Assembly: GCF_000423745.1 (NCBI RefSeq)
Contig: NZ_AUIO01000002.1
Span: forward strand, 1 to 64,000
Source: Streptococcus plurextorum DSM 22810
GTDB lineage: Bacteria; Bacillota; Bacilli; Lactobacillales; Streptococcaceae
Direction: 5' to 3'
Length of the DNA stretch: 64,000 bases
The notes below the pieces were generated by a model. The model made no database searches. It saw only the letters and a list, made by a program, of their open reading frames with translations, and was not told where the DNA came from. This document shows, piece by piece, positions 27,813 to 35,954 of this stretch. How positions within the stretch are numbered: the stretch's first letter is position 1; the number at the start of each line of letters is the position of its first letter. Both the position numbers and the translations under genes were made by a program.

Positions 27813-28085
27813 TTACACCTCACTTTCTATCAAACTGTAGGCATATTCCGCCTGCTTGTATGGGTCTTCATATTTTTGCACCAGAGGTTTTGCTTTGAAC
27901 TTTACAGGGTAATCCGTTTTCGGTTCATCTTTACAGTTATGGCAGGTAAATTTAAAGAAATCCCAGTCCAAAATAGCAGAAACAATCTCAGGGGTCTTCA
28001 CCGCATAAACCCTATCAAATCTTTCAAAAGTACTTTGTTTTCCGCAATTAGTGCAGTTTGTTTTTGTTAAAAAAATTGTTGTCAT
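27813..28085 (-). CDS. CpXC-type zinc-ribbon protein
   Basis: A 90-residue protein starting MTTIFLTKTNCTNCGKQS; AGAGGA precedes this ATG, which is preferred over upstream starts. Two Cys pairs (CTNCGK and FTCHNCKDEP) match the CpXC family. The function is unknown. It is encoded immediately upstream of the truncated serine recombinase. Its first codons and upstream region are duplicated at 22335-22478. Confidence 0.7.
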   Translation of the reverse strand: MTTIFLTKTNCTNCGKQSTFERFDRVYAVKTPEIVSAILDWDFFKFTCHNCKDEPKTDYPVKFKAKPLVQKYEDPYKQAEYAYSLIESEV

Positions 28086-28218
28086 TCTACTTTTCCTCTT
28101 CATCATTATTAAGTAAGCAACTTGCTCTCACTTATTATATTCGCAATGCAAAATAAATTTTGGAATTTTTTTCAAAAAAAGTTAAGTTGTATTGTATCAA
28201 TTTCAGAACTCACACTTC
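28075..28218. repeat. 144-bp direct repeat, right copy
   Basis: Matches 22335-22478 in the same orientation with about seven differences. It covers the start of the CpXC gene and its upstream sequence. Recombination between the copies would release a circle of 5740 bp carrying CpXC, the recombinase fragment, DUF1413, methyltransferase, ant(6), apt and spw. Confidence 0.88.
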
Positions 28219-28484
28219 GGTATTAGTACTCATTTTAATACAAATTTTTCTAAGCAAGAAAAAAAGTCACTCAATAGGTGACTATGGAACGTAGACAAAC
28301 TCTATTTTTAGAAGGTGTAAATTAAAATTATTTAATTACCATTCTTTCAACTAACTCTTGAAACGCTTATTTTATCGTGTATCAGGAGTTTTTCTTCTCT
28401 AGAAGAACAAAAAAGATTGAAGAAAAATTGTCCCAAATGGACTTTTTCTTCAATCTGAAAGCCCCATTTAAGGGGCTTTTTTAT
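28219..28484. terminator. Gap with two hairpins downstream of cadD
   Basis: No gene. At 28459-28482 AAGCCCC-ATTTAA-GGGGCTT with T-runs is a clear terminator for cadD (minus strand). At about 28411-28455 a longer inverted repeat AGATTGAAGAAAAA/TTTTTCTTCAATCT is nested next to it. The rest is A/T-rich. Confidence 0.75.
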
Positions 28485-29105
28485 CTATAAAATAAAGTTC
28501 AGAAAAGTCTCAATCGTGCCACTTTCATACATGATGTATAGTCCAAGTGGAATGAATACTAACGGCACAATGATTCGCTGGTATTTTTCAATTGTCTCGG
28601 ATATTAACGGAATAGAAGATAGCACCCGACTAAGCTCGCAAAAGATAATTATGCCGATTGCAAACACAAGCAACGCCACGAGGGTCTGTGACCAATCTAA
28701 CGAAGCAAAATAAGGTATATAGATACCTAAATTATCTCCGCCAGATGCAATTGTCAGCAATGTAACTGTCCAAAACAGTTGATTTGCCTTGCTTTGTTCT
28801 AATCTTTCAATAATTTCTTCCTCTTCTTCTTCCTCACCTTCTCCAACAATTGCAAAGCGAATCCCTAAATAGATAGGGATTAAACCAAGTAATCCAACCA
28901 TCCATGCTTCAGGCACGAAATTGACGACATAAGCAGCAACTAAACTCGCCCCTACAAGTAAGCCAGTGCCTAGATACTGCCCCGCATAAATATGCCATTT
29001 CTGTTTATTCTGTGATAGCTGTGCAAATAAAATAATTAAAATAATTAAATAATCGATACTGGTGGAAATATAAACACCAATAGCAGATATGATTGTCTGT
29101 CCCAT
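28485..29105 (-). CDS. cadD: CadD-family cadmium resistance membrane transporter
   Basis: A 206-residue integral membrane protein with about five helices (STSIDYLIILIILFAQL, IYAGQYLGTGLLVGASLV, WMVGLLGLIPIYLGI and others). A cytoplasmic acidic loop holds a run of Glu (EGEEEEEEEIIERLEQ), and the CadD hallmark TIASGGDNLGIYIPYF follows. CadD confers cadmium resistance, sometimes by efflux. It is a second cadmium determinant besides cadCA. The usual regulator CadX is absent nearby. Confidence 0.9.
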   Translation of the reverse strand: MGQTIISAIGVYISTSIDYLIILIILFAQLSQNKQKWHIYAGQYLGTGLLVGASLVAAYVVNFVPEAWMVGLLGLIPIYLGIRFAIVGEGEEEEEEEIIERLEQSKANQLFWTVTLLTIASGGDNLGIYIPYFASLDWSQTLVALLVFAIGIIIFCELSRVLSSIPLISETIEKYQRIIVPLVFIPLGLYIMYESGTIETFLNFIL

Positions 29106-29272
29106 AAAAAAAACTCTTGTATTAGTCAGTAATAAATCAGCAAATTTTAGGAGAGCACAGACACATTAATTTAGCTATCCCTAATGGGTAATGTCGAACG
29201 TAGGAAAGCATTTTACTCCTCCTCAAAACATAGTTACAAAGTAATTTCTAACTGGAATTCGGTGACTACTTC
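29106..29272. other. cadD upstream region
   Basis: On the minus strand a short frame beginning MLSYVRHYPLGIAK (23 codons) follows a good RBS (AGGAGGAG, near 29225) but does not match a mobilisation protein. It may be a fusion product or leader. No other gene is visible. Confidence 0.35.
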
Positions 29273-29319
29273 CATGTAAAGTATAACACACTATACTTTA
29301 TATTCATAAAGTGTGTGCT
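29273..29319 (-). other. pMV158/pUB110-type oriT (RSA site), MOBV family
   Basis: The minus strand carries AAAGTATAGTGTG followed by TTATACTTTACATG, with GCACACACTTTATGAATAT just before it. This is the recognition site for Pre/Mob relaxases of rolling-circle plasmids, with the nick after TAGTGTG. The internal palindrome has nine-base arms TAAAGTATA/TATACTTTA. No Pre/Mob gene exists in the window. It joins a pUB110-like stretch that extends to the bleomycin gene. Confidence 0.82.
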
Positions 29320-29712
29320 CTGCGAGGCTGTCGGCAGTGCCGACCAAAACCATAAAACCTTTAAGACCTTTCTTTTTTTTACGAGAAAAAAGAAACAAAA
29401 AAACCTGCCCTCTGCCACCTCAGCAAAGGGGGGTTTTGCTCTCGTGCTCGTTTAAAAATCAGCAAGGGACAGGTAGTATTTTTTGAGAAGATCACTCAAA
29501 AAATCTCCACCTTTAAACCCTTGCCAATTTTTATTTTGTCCGTTTTGTCTAGCTTACCGAAAGCCAGACTCAGCAAGAATAAAATTTTTATTGTCTTTCG
29601 GTTTTCTAGTGTAACGGACAAAACCACTCAAAATAAAAAAGATACAAGAGAGGTCTCTCGTATCTTTTATTCAGCAATCGCGCCCGATTGCTGAACAGAT
29701 TAATAATAGATT
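29320..29712. other. pUB110-like non-coding segment with terminators
   Basis: This stretch has no gene. It resembles the non-coding part of plasmid pUB110 between the bleomycin gene and the mobilisation site (by memory). It ends with two hairpins downstream of ble on the minus strand: CAGCAATCG/CGATTGCTG at about 29672-29693, and AAAGATAC-GAGAGA...TCTCTT-GTATCTTT plus T-run at about 29639-29669, a strong terminator. Confidence 0.6.
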
Positions 29713-30117
29713 TTAGCTTTTTATTTGTTGAAAAAAGCTAATCAAATTGTTGTCGGGATCAATTACTGCAAAGTCTCGTTCATCCCACCACTGATCTTTT
29801 AATGATGTATTGGGGTGCAAAATGCCCAAAGGCTTAATATGTTGATATAATTCATCAATTCCCTCTACTTCAATGCGGCAACTAGCAGTACCAGCAATAA
29901 ACGACTCCGCACCTGTACAAACCGGTGAATCATTACTACGAGAGCGCCAGCCTTCATCACTTGCCTCCCATAGATGAATCCGAACCTCATTACACATTAG
30001 AACTGCGAATCCATCTTCATGGTGAACCAAAGTGAAACCTAGTTTATCGCAATAAAAACCTATACTCTTTTTAATATCCCCGACTGGCAATGCCGGGATA
30101 GACTGTAACATTCTCAC
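29713..30117 (-). CDS. ble: Bleomycin-binding resistance protein (pUB110 type)
   Basis: A 134-residue glyoxalase/bleomycin-resistance fold protein: MLQSIPALPVGDIKKSIGFY at the N-terminus, then the aromatic drug-binding segments LVHHEDGFAVLMCNEVRIHLW and SLKDQWWDERDFAVIDPDNN. It sequesters bleomycin/phleomycin as a dimer. It matches what I remember of the pUB110 protein. GTG at 30117 is the likely start, with AAAGGGG nine bases upstream; ATG two codons later is possible. The usual neighbour aadD is absent: an IS256 remnant lies upstream instead. Confidence 0.92.
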   Translation of the reverse strand: MRMLQSIPALPVGDIKKSIGFYCDKLGFTLVHHEDGFAVLMCNEVRIHLWEASDEGWRSRSNDSPVCTGAESFIAGTASCRIEVEGIDELYQHIKPLGILHPNTSLKDQWWDERDFAVIDPDNNLISFFQQIKS

Positions 30118-30223
30118 GCATAAAATCCCCTTTCATTTTCTAATGTAAATCTATTACCTTATTATTAATTCAATTCGCTCATAATTAATCCTTTTTCTTA
30201 TTACGCAAAATGGCCCGATTTAA
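30118..30223. other. Short region upstream of ble
   Basis: A/T-rich DNA containing the ble RBS and no recognisable gene; it ends at the deleted IS256 copy. Confidence 0.4.
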
Positions 30224-30364
30224 GATAAAGTCCGTATAATTGTGTAAAATGTACTTGGGTCATGTAAAAGTCCTCCTGGGTATGTTTTTGTCGTTAAAAA
30301 CATTGTACCGTAAAAGGACTGTTATATGGCCTTTTTACTTTTACACAATTATACGGACTTTATC
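30224..30364 (-). mobile_element. Internally deleted IS256 (141 bp, both ends present)
   Basis: Both terminal repeats are intact: GATAAAGTCCGTATAATTGT at 30224 and its inverse ending at 30364. On the minus strand the left-end sequence, RBS (AGGAGG) and first codons MTQVHFT of the IS256 transposase are present. The reading then runs directly into the other terminal repeat. The shared bases TTTACA at the joint suggest a deletion by short homology. What remains is a non-autonomous element movable in principle by a full IS256. Confidence 0.85.
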
Positions 30365-30460
30365 TTTAATATAGAACTTTATCTATATTTTGTCAATGAG
30401 TAAAATATGAGTTATATCCTATCGTAAATTATAAAATACCTCTTAAAGCATCTCCTGAAA

Positions 30461-31265
30461 GGTTCAGTTGCAAAGTTTTAAATAAAGAATAAAATCCCTT
30501 ACGGTATCTATGATTTAAGCTGGGATTCCCAATAATACCTTGATTTCAGTACAGACCGAAAACTCGAAGAGAGTGCCTTCTTTCCGGGTTTTCTTATATA
30601 ATCCTCGAATGGCTTCCATGCCTTTAATCGTGGTAGAGGCAGTGCGTAAACTTCGATAGAATTTATTGCGTCTCTTTACTGGACGATGGTCTTGTTCAAT
30701 CAAATTATTCAGGTATTTAATGGTACGATGTTCTGTCCCTTGATAAAAGCCGTATTCTTTTAGTTTCTTAAAGGCACTTGTAATAGAGGGGGCTTTATCT
30801 GTGACTACAACCTTCGGTTCATCAAACTGCTTCACTAACCGCTTAAGAAAAGCATAGGCTGCTTGTGTGTCCCGTTTTTTACGTAACCAAATATCCAAGG
30901 TTAAACCATCTGCATCGATGGCTCGATACAAATAATGCCATTTTCCTTTAATTTTGATGTACGTTTCATCCATTTTCCATGAATAAAAGGATTTTTTATT
31001 TTTTTCCAAATTTGATAGAGTAGTTTGCCATATTCTTGCACCCAACGATAAATCGTCGTATGAGAAACGTTAATGCCACGATCATATAAGATTTCTTGAA
31101 CTTCACGATAGCTAAGGTTATAACGAAGATAGTAGCCCACGGCTACAATAATCACATCCTGCTGAAATTTCTTTCCTTTAAAAGGATTCATCGTCATTCC
31201 TCCTGCTATCTTTTTCTATTATTCTACCTTATTTGGTAGTAGATTTAAAACTTTGCAACAGAACC
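30461..31265 (-). mobile_element. IS6-family insertion sequence (ISS1/IS1216 group)
   Basis: An 805-bp element with terminal repeats GGTTCAGTTGCAAAGTTTTA (30461) and, inverted at the other end, GGTTCTGTTGCAAAGTTTTA (to 31265); one mismatch at base six. It holds one transposase gene, now frameshifted. It is inserted in a DUF5960-like gene, whose remainder begins at 31266. Only this copy is in the window, so a composite transposon cannot be shown. Confidence 0.9.
30515..31197 (-). pseudogene. IS6-family transposase with a one-base frameshift
   Basis: The N-terminal part (MNPFKGKKFQQDVIIVAVGY through LYQIWKK) and the C-terminal part (SFYSWKMDETYIKIKGKWHY to VLLGIPA) are in different frames. They join at a run of seven A residues on the minus strand (30999-31005); one more A would restore a 226-residue enzyme. 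DDE residues lie in KMDETY, VTDKAP and LIEQDHRP. The family normally uses one frame, so this is a mutation or a homopolymer read error. Confidence 0.88.
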
Positions 31266-31471
31266 CTCCACTTACTTTCTTAACAGATGATATTATGCTT
31301 GCCATGGCAAAATCTCAAAAGCCCTATTTTAAGCTAAATAAGGAAAATTCGAAAGACCATCGTGACCATTATTTTATGTTCAATGTAGAACCTTCACGAG
31401 ATAATAATCTAGTTAGACTATATTGTTACGATTCAACGATGACACATATTTCAAAAAACAGGCCAAAATAA
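31266..31471 (+). pseudogene. DUF5960-like gene, 5' part removed by the IS
   Basis: The surviving frame begins PLTFLTDDIMLAMAKSQKPY immediately at the IS edge and ends HISKNRPK. It corresponds to residue 38 onward of the intact paralogue at 19861-20160. Start codon and RBS are gone. A hairpin AACAG...CTGTT at about 31458-31486 follows and can also serve as terminator for the minus-strand genes on the right. Confidence 0.8.
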
Positions 31472-31479
31472 TTGGTCTG

Positions 31480-31776
31480 TTATTTGTTATTATTGCTCTC
31501 TCGCCTACCTTGTCTAAATCTCTCAATGTTTTTTTTCAACTGCTCAGTATTCAGTTTATTTTTCGCTTCTTGAATTGTCTTATCAAGATTATGTTCCTCT
31601 GTGTTTGTAATGTTTCGAGACACTTCTACGTTCTTGCTAGGCTTGAAACTTGGATCAAAAACCACATCTAGGAGTTGCTCTACTTTGGTTTGTTCAGTAT
31701 CTGACATCTCTGATAGTCTATGAATCAGTCGTTTAAATTGATCCTGGTTCTGATTTTTCTTTTTAAAGAATTTCAT
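31480..31776 (-). CDS. Hypothetical ICE protein
   Basis: A 98-residue charged protein starting MKFFKKKNQNQDQFKRLIHR, with AAGGAG six bases before ATG (the longer frame lacks an RBS). Predicted mostly helical, very polar, with no signal or membrane segment: LSEMSDTEQTKVEQLLDVVF then NTEQLKKNIERFRQGRRE. No family recognised. It is the last gene of the minus-strand ICE core operon before the cargo. Confidence 0.7.
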   Translation of the reverse strand: MKFFKKKNQNQDQFKRLIHRLSEMSDTEQTKVEQLLDVVFDPSFKPSKNVEVSRNITNTEEHNLDKTIQEAKNKLNTEQLKKNIERFRQGRRESNNNK

Positions 31777-31825
31777 TTTCTTCTCCTTAAATCGTAAAAA
31801 GGTAGCCCGCATAGGACTACCTGAC

Positions 31826-32215
31826 TTATAAATCATCAATGGCTACTGAAATAGCCTGTAACTTTTTATTTTGGATTTTCTTTTCATCAATCAATTGATG
31901 AAGTTCTTCAATTTGCTTCTGACAGGCGGAAATATCCTTGTTGTTTTGTGCAATGGTATCAGCCAAATGTTGTTTATAGTCACGTGTGATATTTACCTTC
32001 TTCGGCTGACTTTGTTTAACGGTTGATGCGAGCTTTTGTCCATCTTTAGATTCTGACTCCTTTTGTTGCTGTTCAAAAGCAGCCACATAATCTACTTCTT
32101 CAATTGGTTTTTTATCCTGTTTATGGAAGAGTGCTGCGATTTTAGCTCGTTCTTCATGGGACGATGTTGGTTTCACATCCTCTAGTGGCTGATCAAAATT
32201 CCATGTTTTACTCAT
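31826..32215 (-). CDS. Hypothetical ICE protein
   Basis: A 129-residue polar protein starting MSKTWNFDQPLEDVKPTSSH, with a C-terminal coiled coil (NKDISACQKQIEELHQLIDE). It overlaps the stop of the next upstream gene by four bases, so it is translationally coupled. Conserved in this ICE family to my recollection; function unknown. Confidence 0.75.
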   Translation of the reverse strand: MSKTWNFDQPLEDVKPTSSHEERAKIAALFHKQDKKPIEEVDYVAAFEQQQKESESKDGQKLASTVKQSQPKKVNITRDYKQHLADTIAQNNKDISACQKQIEELHQLIDEKKIQNKKLQAISVAIDDL

Positions 32216-32439
32216 TCTATTTCCTCATTTCTGTAATTTGGGTGTAGTATGGTTTCTTTACCAAAGGCTTGCTCTAGTGCTTCATGAAATGACAACTGAC
32301 TTGATTGTTGCCGTTTGATAAAGGTACTGTACATAGCTGTTTGTAGTTGGTCACGATAGTGTTCCAATTTCTCCGTCTCACGTGAGACCTTTTCTTCTTG
32401 TCTAGCTACTTTTTCAGCCAGACGTTCAATCACACTCAT
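32212..32439 (-). CDS. Small coiled-coil ICE protein
   Basis: A 75-residue protein: MSVIERLAEKVARQEEKVSR forms a heptad-rich helix, followed by FIKRQQSSQLSFHEALEQAF. A good RBS (AAGGAGG) precedes it. It is coupled to the downstream gene by ATGA overlap. It belongs to a conserved streptococcal ICE family of unknown function. Confidence 0.75.
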   Translation of the reverse strand: MSVIERLAEKVARQEEKVSRETEKLEHYRDQLQTAMYSTFIKRQQSSQLSFHEALEQAFGKETILHPNYRNEEIE

Positions 32440-32492
32440 AGGGTGTCCTCCTTGTCACATTCTAGATTATGATAGCGGACTTGATTTTGTTA

Positions 32493-33569
32493 TCACAATT
32501 CAAAAGTGTGCTCTCGTTTAGGTGGAGGATGATCTCTAATGACTTTTGTTTGGGCTGACTGGATAAGATCTCTTAAAGATAATTCCTTTTGTCGTTTCAC
32601 AATATCATTCCAATCTGACTTTGCTTCAAGTCCCTGTAATGGTGGTAAATCTTGAGCGATTAGAAGTCCTTTATCTATCAGTTTCTGACAAAATTCTCTT
32701 CCTGCCTCATCGTTATCAACAGCCAATGTTAATGCGTTTGAATGGGTTTGGAAAAAGTTTGTCGTATCTTGTATTGCCTGAAGATAATGGCTAAGTCTGC
32801 TTGGTTTTACTGTATCTAGAAATGCCAATTTCCCCTGTTCCTCTGCTGCTAGACGCAAAGTCTGATAAGCAATCACAGAAAGTTTTAGGCCTTCCATTGA
32901 CACCAGGCGAACATCTGATAGCTGCTTTTGGTGAAGTTGATAATAACTCATCATATCGATAACTGATTCACAAAAAATGAGTCGCTTGGGATTCCCAATA
33001 TCGAAACTAATACCAACATGGCCATGAGAGCCTTTCATGATTTTTTTGAGATAGCCTCGATTGTATTTTTCTTCATTTTTGACGAGACCTTGAAGGCTTG
33101 CGGCCTGTAAGACACCATTATGGTCATAGCTTTTAAACACTAAAACCGACTCCGAATGATAAATAGCTTGAGCAAGCAATCCTTGTCTGCCAAAGGTATT
33201 AATAGTCTGATCACTTAGACCCCGAATGTCTTTCAAGTAAGTACGTGCTTGCTGAAAGGGTTCTTCATTCAAATAATATTGAAATGGTTGATAAGTTTCT
33301 TCTATCAACTTAGCTTGTTCAAAATCCCCAGTTTCAAGATAGGATACAGCCTCTTTGAAAGTAACGCCTGCCACTAATTGAACAAAGTCTATCACATCCC
33401 CTTGTATATCTCTTGAAAACCATTTGAAAGTATTGGTATCGGCAAAAATCCGAAAGGAATCATGGTCTGGGTGTTCATAAATGTGTCCTGATAAACGTCT
33501 GAAGGAATAACCCAAACTTTCAGCCACATCTAAAATGGCCTTTTGTTTTACTATTTTAATTCGTGTCAT
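32493..33569 (-). CDS. DUF3991/TOPRIM primase-like protein
   Basis: A 358-residue protein. The N-terminal CHC2-like part lacks clear Cys ligands but keeps DTNTFKWFSRDIQGDVIDFV (primase zinc-domain style). A DUF3991 segment follows (YLKDIRGLSDQTINTFGRQG), then a TOPRIM domain with LIFCESVIDMMSYYQL and the acidic pair ALTLAVDNDEAGREF. It probably primes or processes DNA during ICE transfer or replication. Its stop lies in a 19-bp motif repeated beside both AbiE systems. The start overlaps the next gene by 14 bases. Confidence 0.82.
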   Translation of the reverse strand: MTRIKIVKQKAILDVAESLGYSFRRLSGHIYEHPDHDSFRIFADTNTFKWFSRDIQGDVIDFVQLVAGVTFKEAVSYLETGDFEQAKLIEETYQPFQYYLNEEPFQQARTYLKDIRGLSDQTINTFGRQGLLAQAIYHSESVLVFKSYDHNGVLQAASLQGLVKNEEKYNRGYLKKIMKGSHGHVGISFDIGNPKRLIFCESVIDMMSYYQLHQKQLSDVRLVSMEGLKLSVIAYQTLRLAAEEQGKLAFLDTVKPSRLSHYLQAIQDTTNFFQTHSNALTLAVDNDEAGREFCQKLIDKGLLIAQDLPPLQGLEAKSDWNDIVKRQKELSLRDLIQSAQTKVIRDHPPPKREHTFEL

Positions 33570-34239
33570 CTTGTCTCCCTATCAAAAAAAGCAGAAGACT
33601 GTCTCCTGCTAGTTGTTCTCGCTTGTTGTAGTTCGTTGGTATGCTGGAATTGGCTCCATCTGTTGCTTCTTTCATGTCCTCCAGTTTCCCATTCCAAATA
33701 GTCAACTGATTAACCAGGAGCTTGTCGGAAACTTTGGAGTAGGATAACATAACCGTCTTGGTTTCTGTCTGAGTGGTTCGCTGTTGTTGCTCACTCAAAT
33801 CAGAAACATAGGTCACTTGATAGGAAACTTCCGCAAGTGCAACATTGCTTTCTGTATTGACAAAGATACTGGCTGATTCAAATCGGTAGTCAAGCATATA
33901 ATCTTTATAAACTTGATTGATCGCTTTATTCTGATTTGTTTCCTCTTCTGAAAATGCCGAGTCCGTCATGTAGGGCTTGATACGAGTGTTATTTTCTCCT
34001 AGTTGGACCTTGGTGAAATATTGTGTGAGAAATTCTTTGACAAGCTCATCTGATAGGACTGTCGCTCTTTCCTCCTGCTTTTCCTTTGTCACAAGTTTAT
34101 TGGCTTCTGCTCGTATTTGGTGCTCAGTTTGTTTTGAAACGGATTGTGAGCCAATCGTATAGCCAATCATGACCATAAAACTGACTGCGATTAAACCTCC
34201 TACTCCAATCAGAAATCGAGCTTTCACTTTATTTAACAT
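33556..34239 (-). CDS. TcpC/VirB8-like conjugation protein
   Basis: A 227-residue protein with a short cytoplasmic N-terminus and one membrane helix (FLIGVGGLIAVSFMVMIGYT). An extracytoplasmic NTF2-like domain follows (LSDELVKEFLTQYFTKVQLG...ADVSYQVTYVSDL-like strands). The layout fits the TcpC/VirB8-like scaffold family of Gram-positive conjugation systems. It is encoded with other ICE core genes. Confidence 0.72.
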   Translation of the reverse strand: MLNKVKARFLIGVGGLIAVSFMVMIGYTIGSQSVSKQTEHQIRAEANKLVTKEKQEERATVLSDELVKEFLTQYFTKVQLGENNTRIKPYMTDSAFSEEETNQNKAINQVYKDYMLDYRFESASIFVNTESNVALAEVSYQVTYVSDLSEQQQRTTQTETKTVMLSYSKVSDKLLVNQLTIWNGKLEDMKEATDGANSSIPTNYNKREQLAGDSLLLFLIGRQDDTN

Positions 34240-34334
34240 GGCTTACTCCTTTATTAGTGATAGCCAAATCATAACAAGATTATCTTGGAAAATTTATCAC
34301 AAGAAAAAGGACTACCAATCGGTAATCCTCCGTG

Positions 34335-34625
34335 TTAAACTATTCTATTTCTCCACCACTTTATAATAAAGCTTAAAACGAGAAATAGATTCAAAGCAAT
34401 AAAAAATCCTGTAAAACTCCAAACTCCATTAGTTGCTAAATCTTCTGAATAGAGGTATCTCTCAGTAAAGAAGAGGTAAACTCCATAGATTTCAATAAAG
34501 ACTAATCCACTGATGAGTCCGATAAGAAATAAAGCACCTGAAACTTTCACAATCCGATAAAGGACAAACAACATCAGTCCTATTGCTGCGATAATCAAAA
34601 GGCTTTGTAGAATTTGCTCCAACAT
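34335..34625 (-). CDS. Small membrane protein of the ICE core
   Basis: A 96-residue protein with three membrane helices (LLIIAAIGLMLFVLYRIV, GALFLIGLISGLVFIEIYGV, FTGFFIALNLFLVLSFII). Function unknown; its location among conjugation genes suggests a role at the membrane. It follows the 99-residue protein gene by 13 bases. Confidence 0.75.
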   Translation of the reverse strand: MLEQILQSLLIIAAIGLMLFVLYRIVKVSGALFLIGLISGLVFIEIYGVYLFFTERYLYSEDLATNGVWSFTGFFIALNLFLVLSFIIKWWRNRIV

Positions 34626-34638
34626 CTTACACCTCTTT

Positions 34639-34938
34639 CTAGGCTAATTGCTTGCGATAGTAGTCAGCCTGTCTCTTGTCTAAATCATCTAGTTGGGCAA
34701 CCAAATCAAGGTATTCCGTCTTTGTCACCTCATCTAAGCTAGGAAAATCATTCTCACGACTTGTGATGATGAGTTCCAGCTGTCCAGTAATTTCACGCCT
34801 TGAAAAACTGTAATCAAAGGTCTCATCTTCATACTGTTCCTTTAAAGTTTGGTAGTTTGCCCTATCTTCTGAACTCGTAAAGCCTTGTGACAACCATTCT
34901 TCTAGTTGATAACGCATTTCTTCTAGTGTTTGGGTCAT
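34639..34938 (-). CDS. Hypothetical acidic ICE protein
   Basis: A 99-residue acidic helical protein starting MTQTLEEMRYQLEEWLSQGF; RBS AAAAGGAG. No motif is recognised. Gene order matches neighbouring core genes of ICESa2603-type elements as I remember them. Confidence 0.72.
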   Translation of the reverse strand: MTQTLEEMRYQLEEWLSQGFTSSEDRANYQTLKEQYEDETFDYSFSRREITGQLELIITSRENDFPSLDEVTKTEYLDLVAQLDDLDKRQADYYRKQLA

Positions 34939-35008
34939 GATCTATTCTCCTTTTGTGATTTCTTGACTTCATTTTACCGCGTTCAAAATTATTTGTCAGC
35001 CTTTTTTC

Positions 35009-35954
35009 TTATATCTCAAGTGCTATTTGTTGCTTCTTTTGGGGTGTTGTATCTTCACTAAACTTGGCCAAAGCTGCATCTATCTCTTCAATCTCTGCTT
35101 CTTTTTCAACCAAGGGAGCTAAAACATCATACTTAGCCTTTACAAGCTGATAGTCCTCTTCCTTTGGAAAGACTTTTTCAACTTCTACTTTGGCTACTCG
35201 TAGCTTATCTTTTAAATCCTTTACCAGCTCTTGCGTCTTTTCTTGGTCATCTATAATATGGTCAATGGCATTGCTAATCCGTTGAATGGTTCCCACGTCT
35301 GATTTCAAATCAAGGGCGACAGTATACTGGTTATCTCCTACAATCATTAAAGAGACAGTCTCTGGCATGGGCTCACTAGGAGCTCGTGTTGTCATTTTCA
35401 AATCAAATCCTCTAAAGTTGGCAAGTGTTTTAACTTCCTTGGTCTCTGAGCGGTTATAGGTAATGAGTTTTCGCAGATAGTCCCCAGCTTCAGCACGATT
35501 ATCCATTGCTTGATTGTCAAATCGCATGACAAAATCTTGCGACTTTGTTGCCAAAGATTGAGCAATATCTTTATCATATTGACTCAACCGTTTTTCCATA
35601 ATAGGGAGGTGCTTCTCGCAATAGGAAACTGTGTGGCGGTATTCATCTTTGGAACGGTTAAAGGATCGTTTTTGATTCTCTAAAACTGTCAGTTCATTTT
35701 CCAATTCCATTTTGAGTTTGAGATAGGGGTTTCCAGTTGCCAAGGCCTTAAAGTCTGAGGCGGTCATGGTTTGTTCATCAATGTCTTCAGCTGATCTCAC
35801 AGGATCTTTTGAGGTCATTATCTGCGTAATGTATTTGAGCTTATTCTCCTGCGTCTGCCAGAGGTAATTGTCAAAGCTCCCTTTAGTGATATAGTGATAA
35901 ATATCTACCTCCTGGTGCATGTTTCCTTGTCGAATTAGTCGTCCATTTCGCTGG
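35009..35954 (-). pseudogene. 3' fragment of the SNF2-helicase/methylase gene
   Basis: This frame reads QRNGRLIRQGNMHQEVDIYH near 35950-35910, the conserved helicase motif VI that should follow ...DVPWRPSD of the N-terminal part ending near 46135. It then runs about 310 codons to stop. An ATG in GNMHQEV could start an orphan C-terminal peptide, but without the ATPase lobes it should be inactive as a helicase. The two halves are separated by the TnpX/TnpV element. Confidence 0.9.

Noticed and set aside
30515..31197. Programmed frameshifting in the IS6-family transposase
   Set aside because: The family normally encodes its transposase in one frame; a single-base homopolymer loss is simpler.
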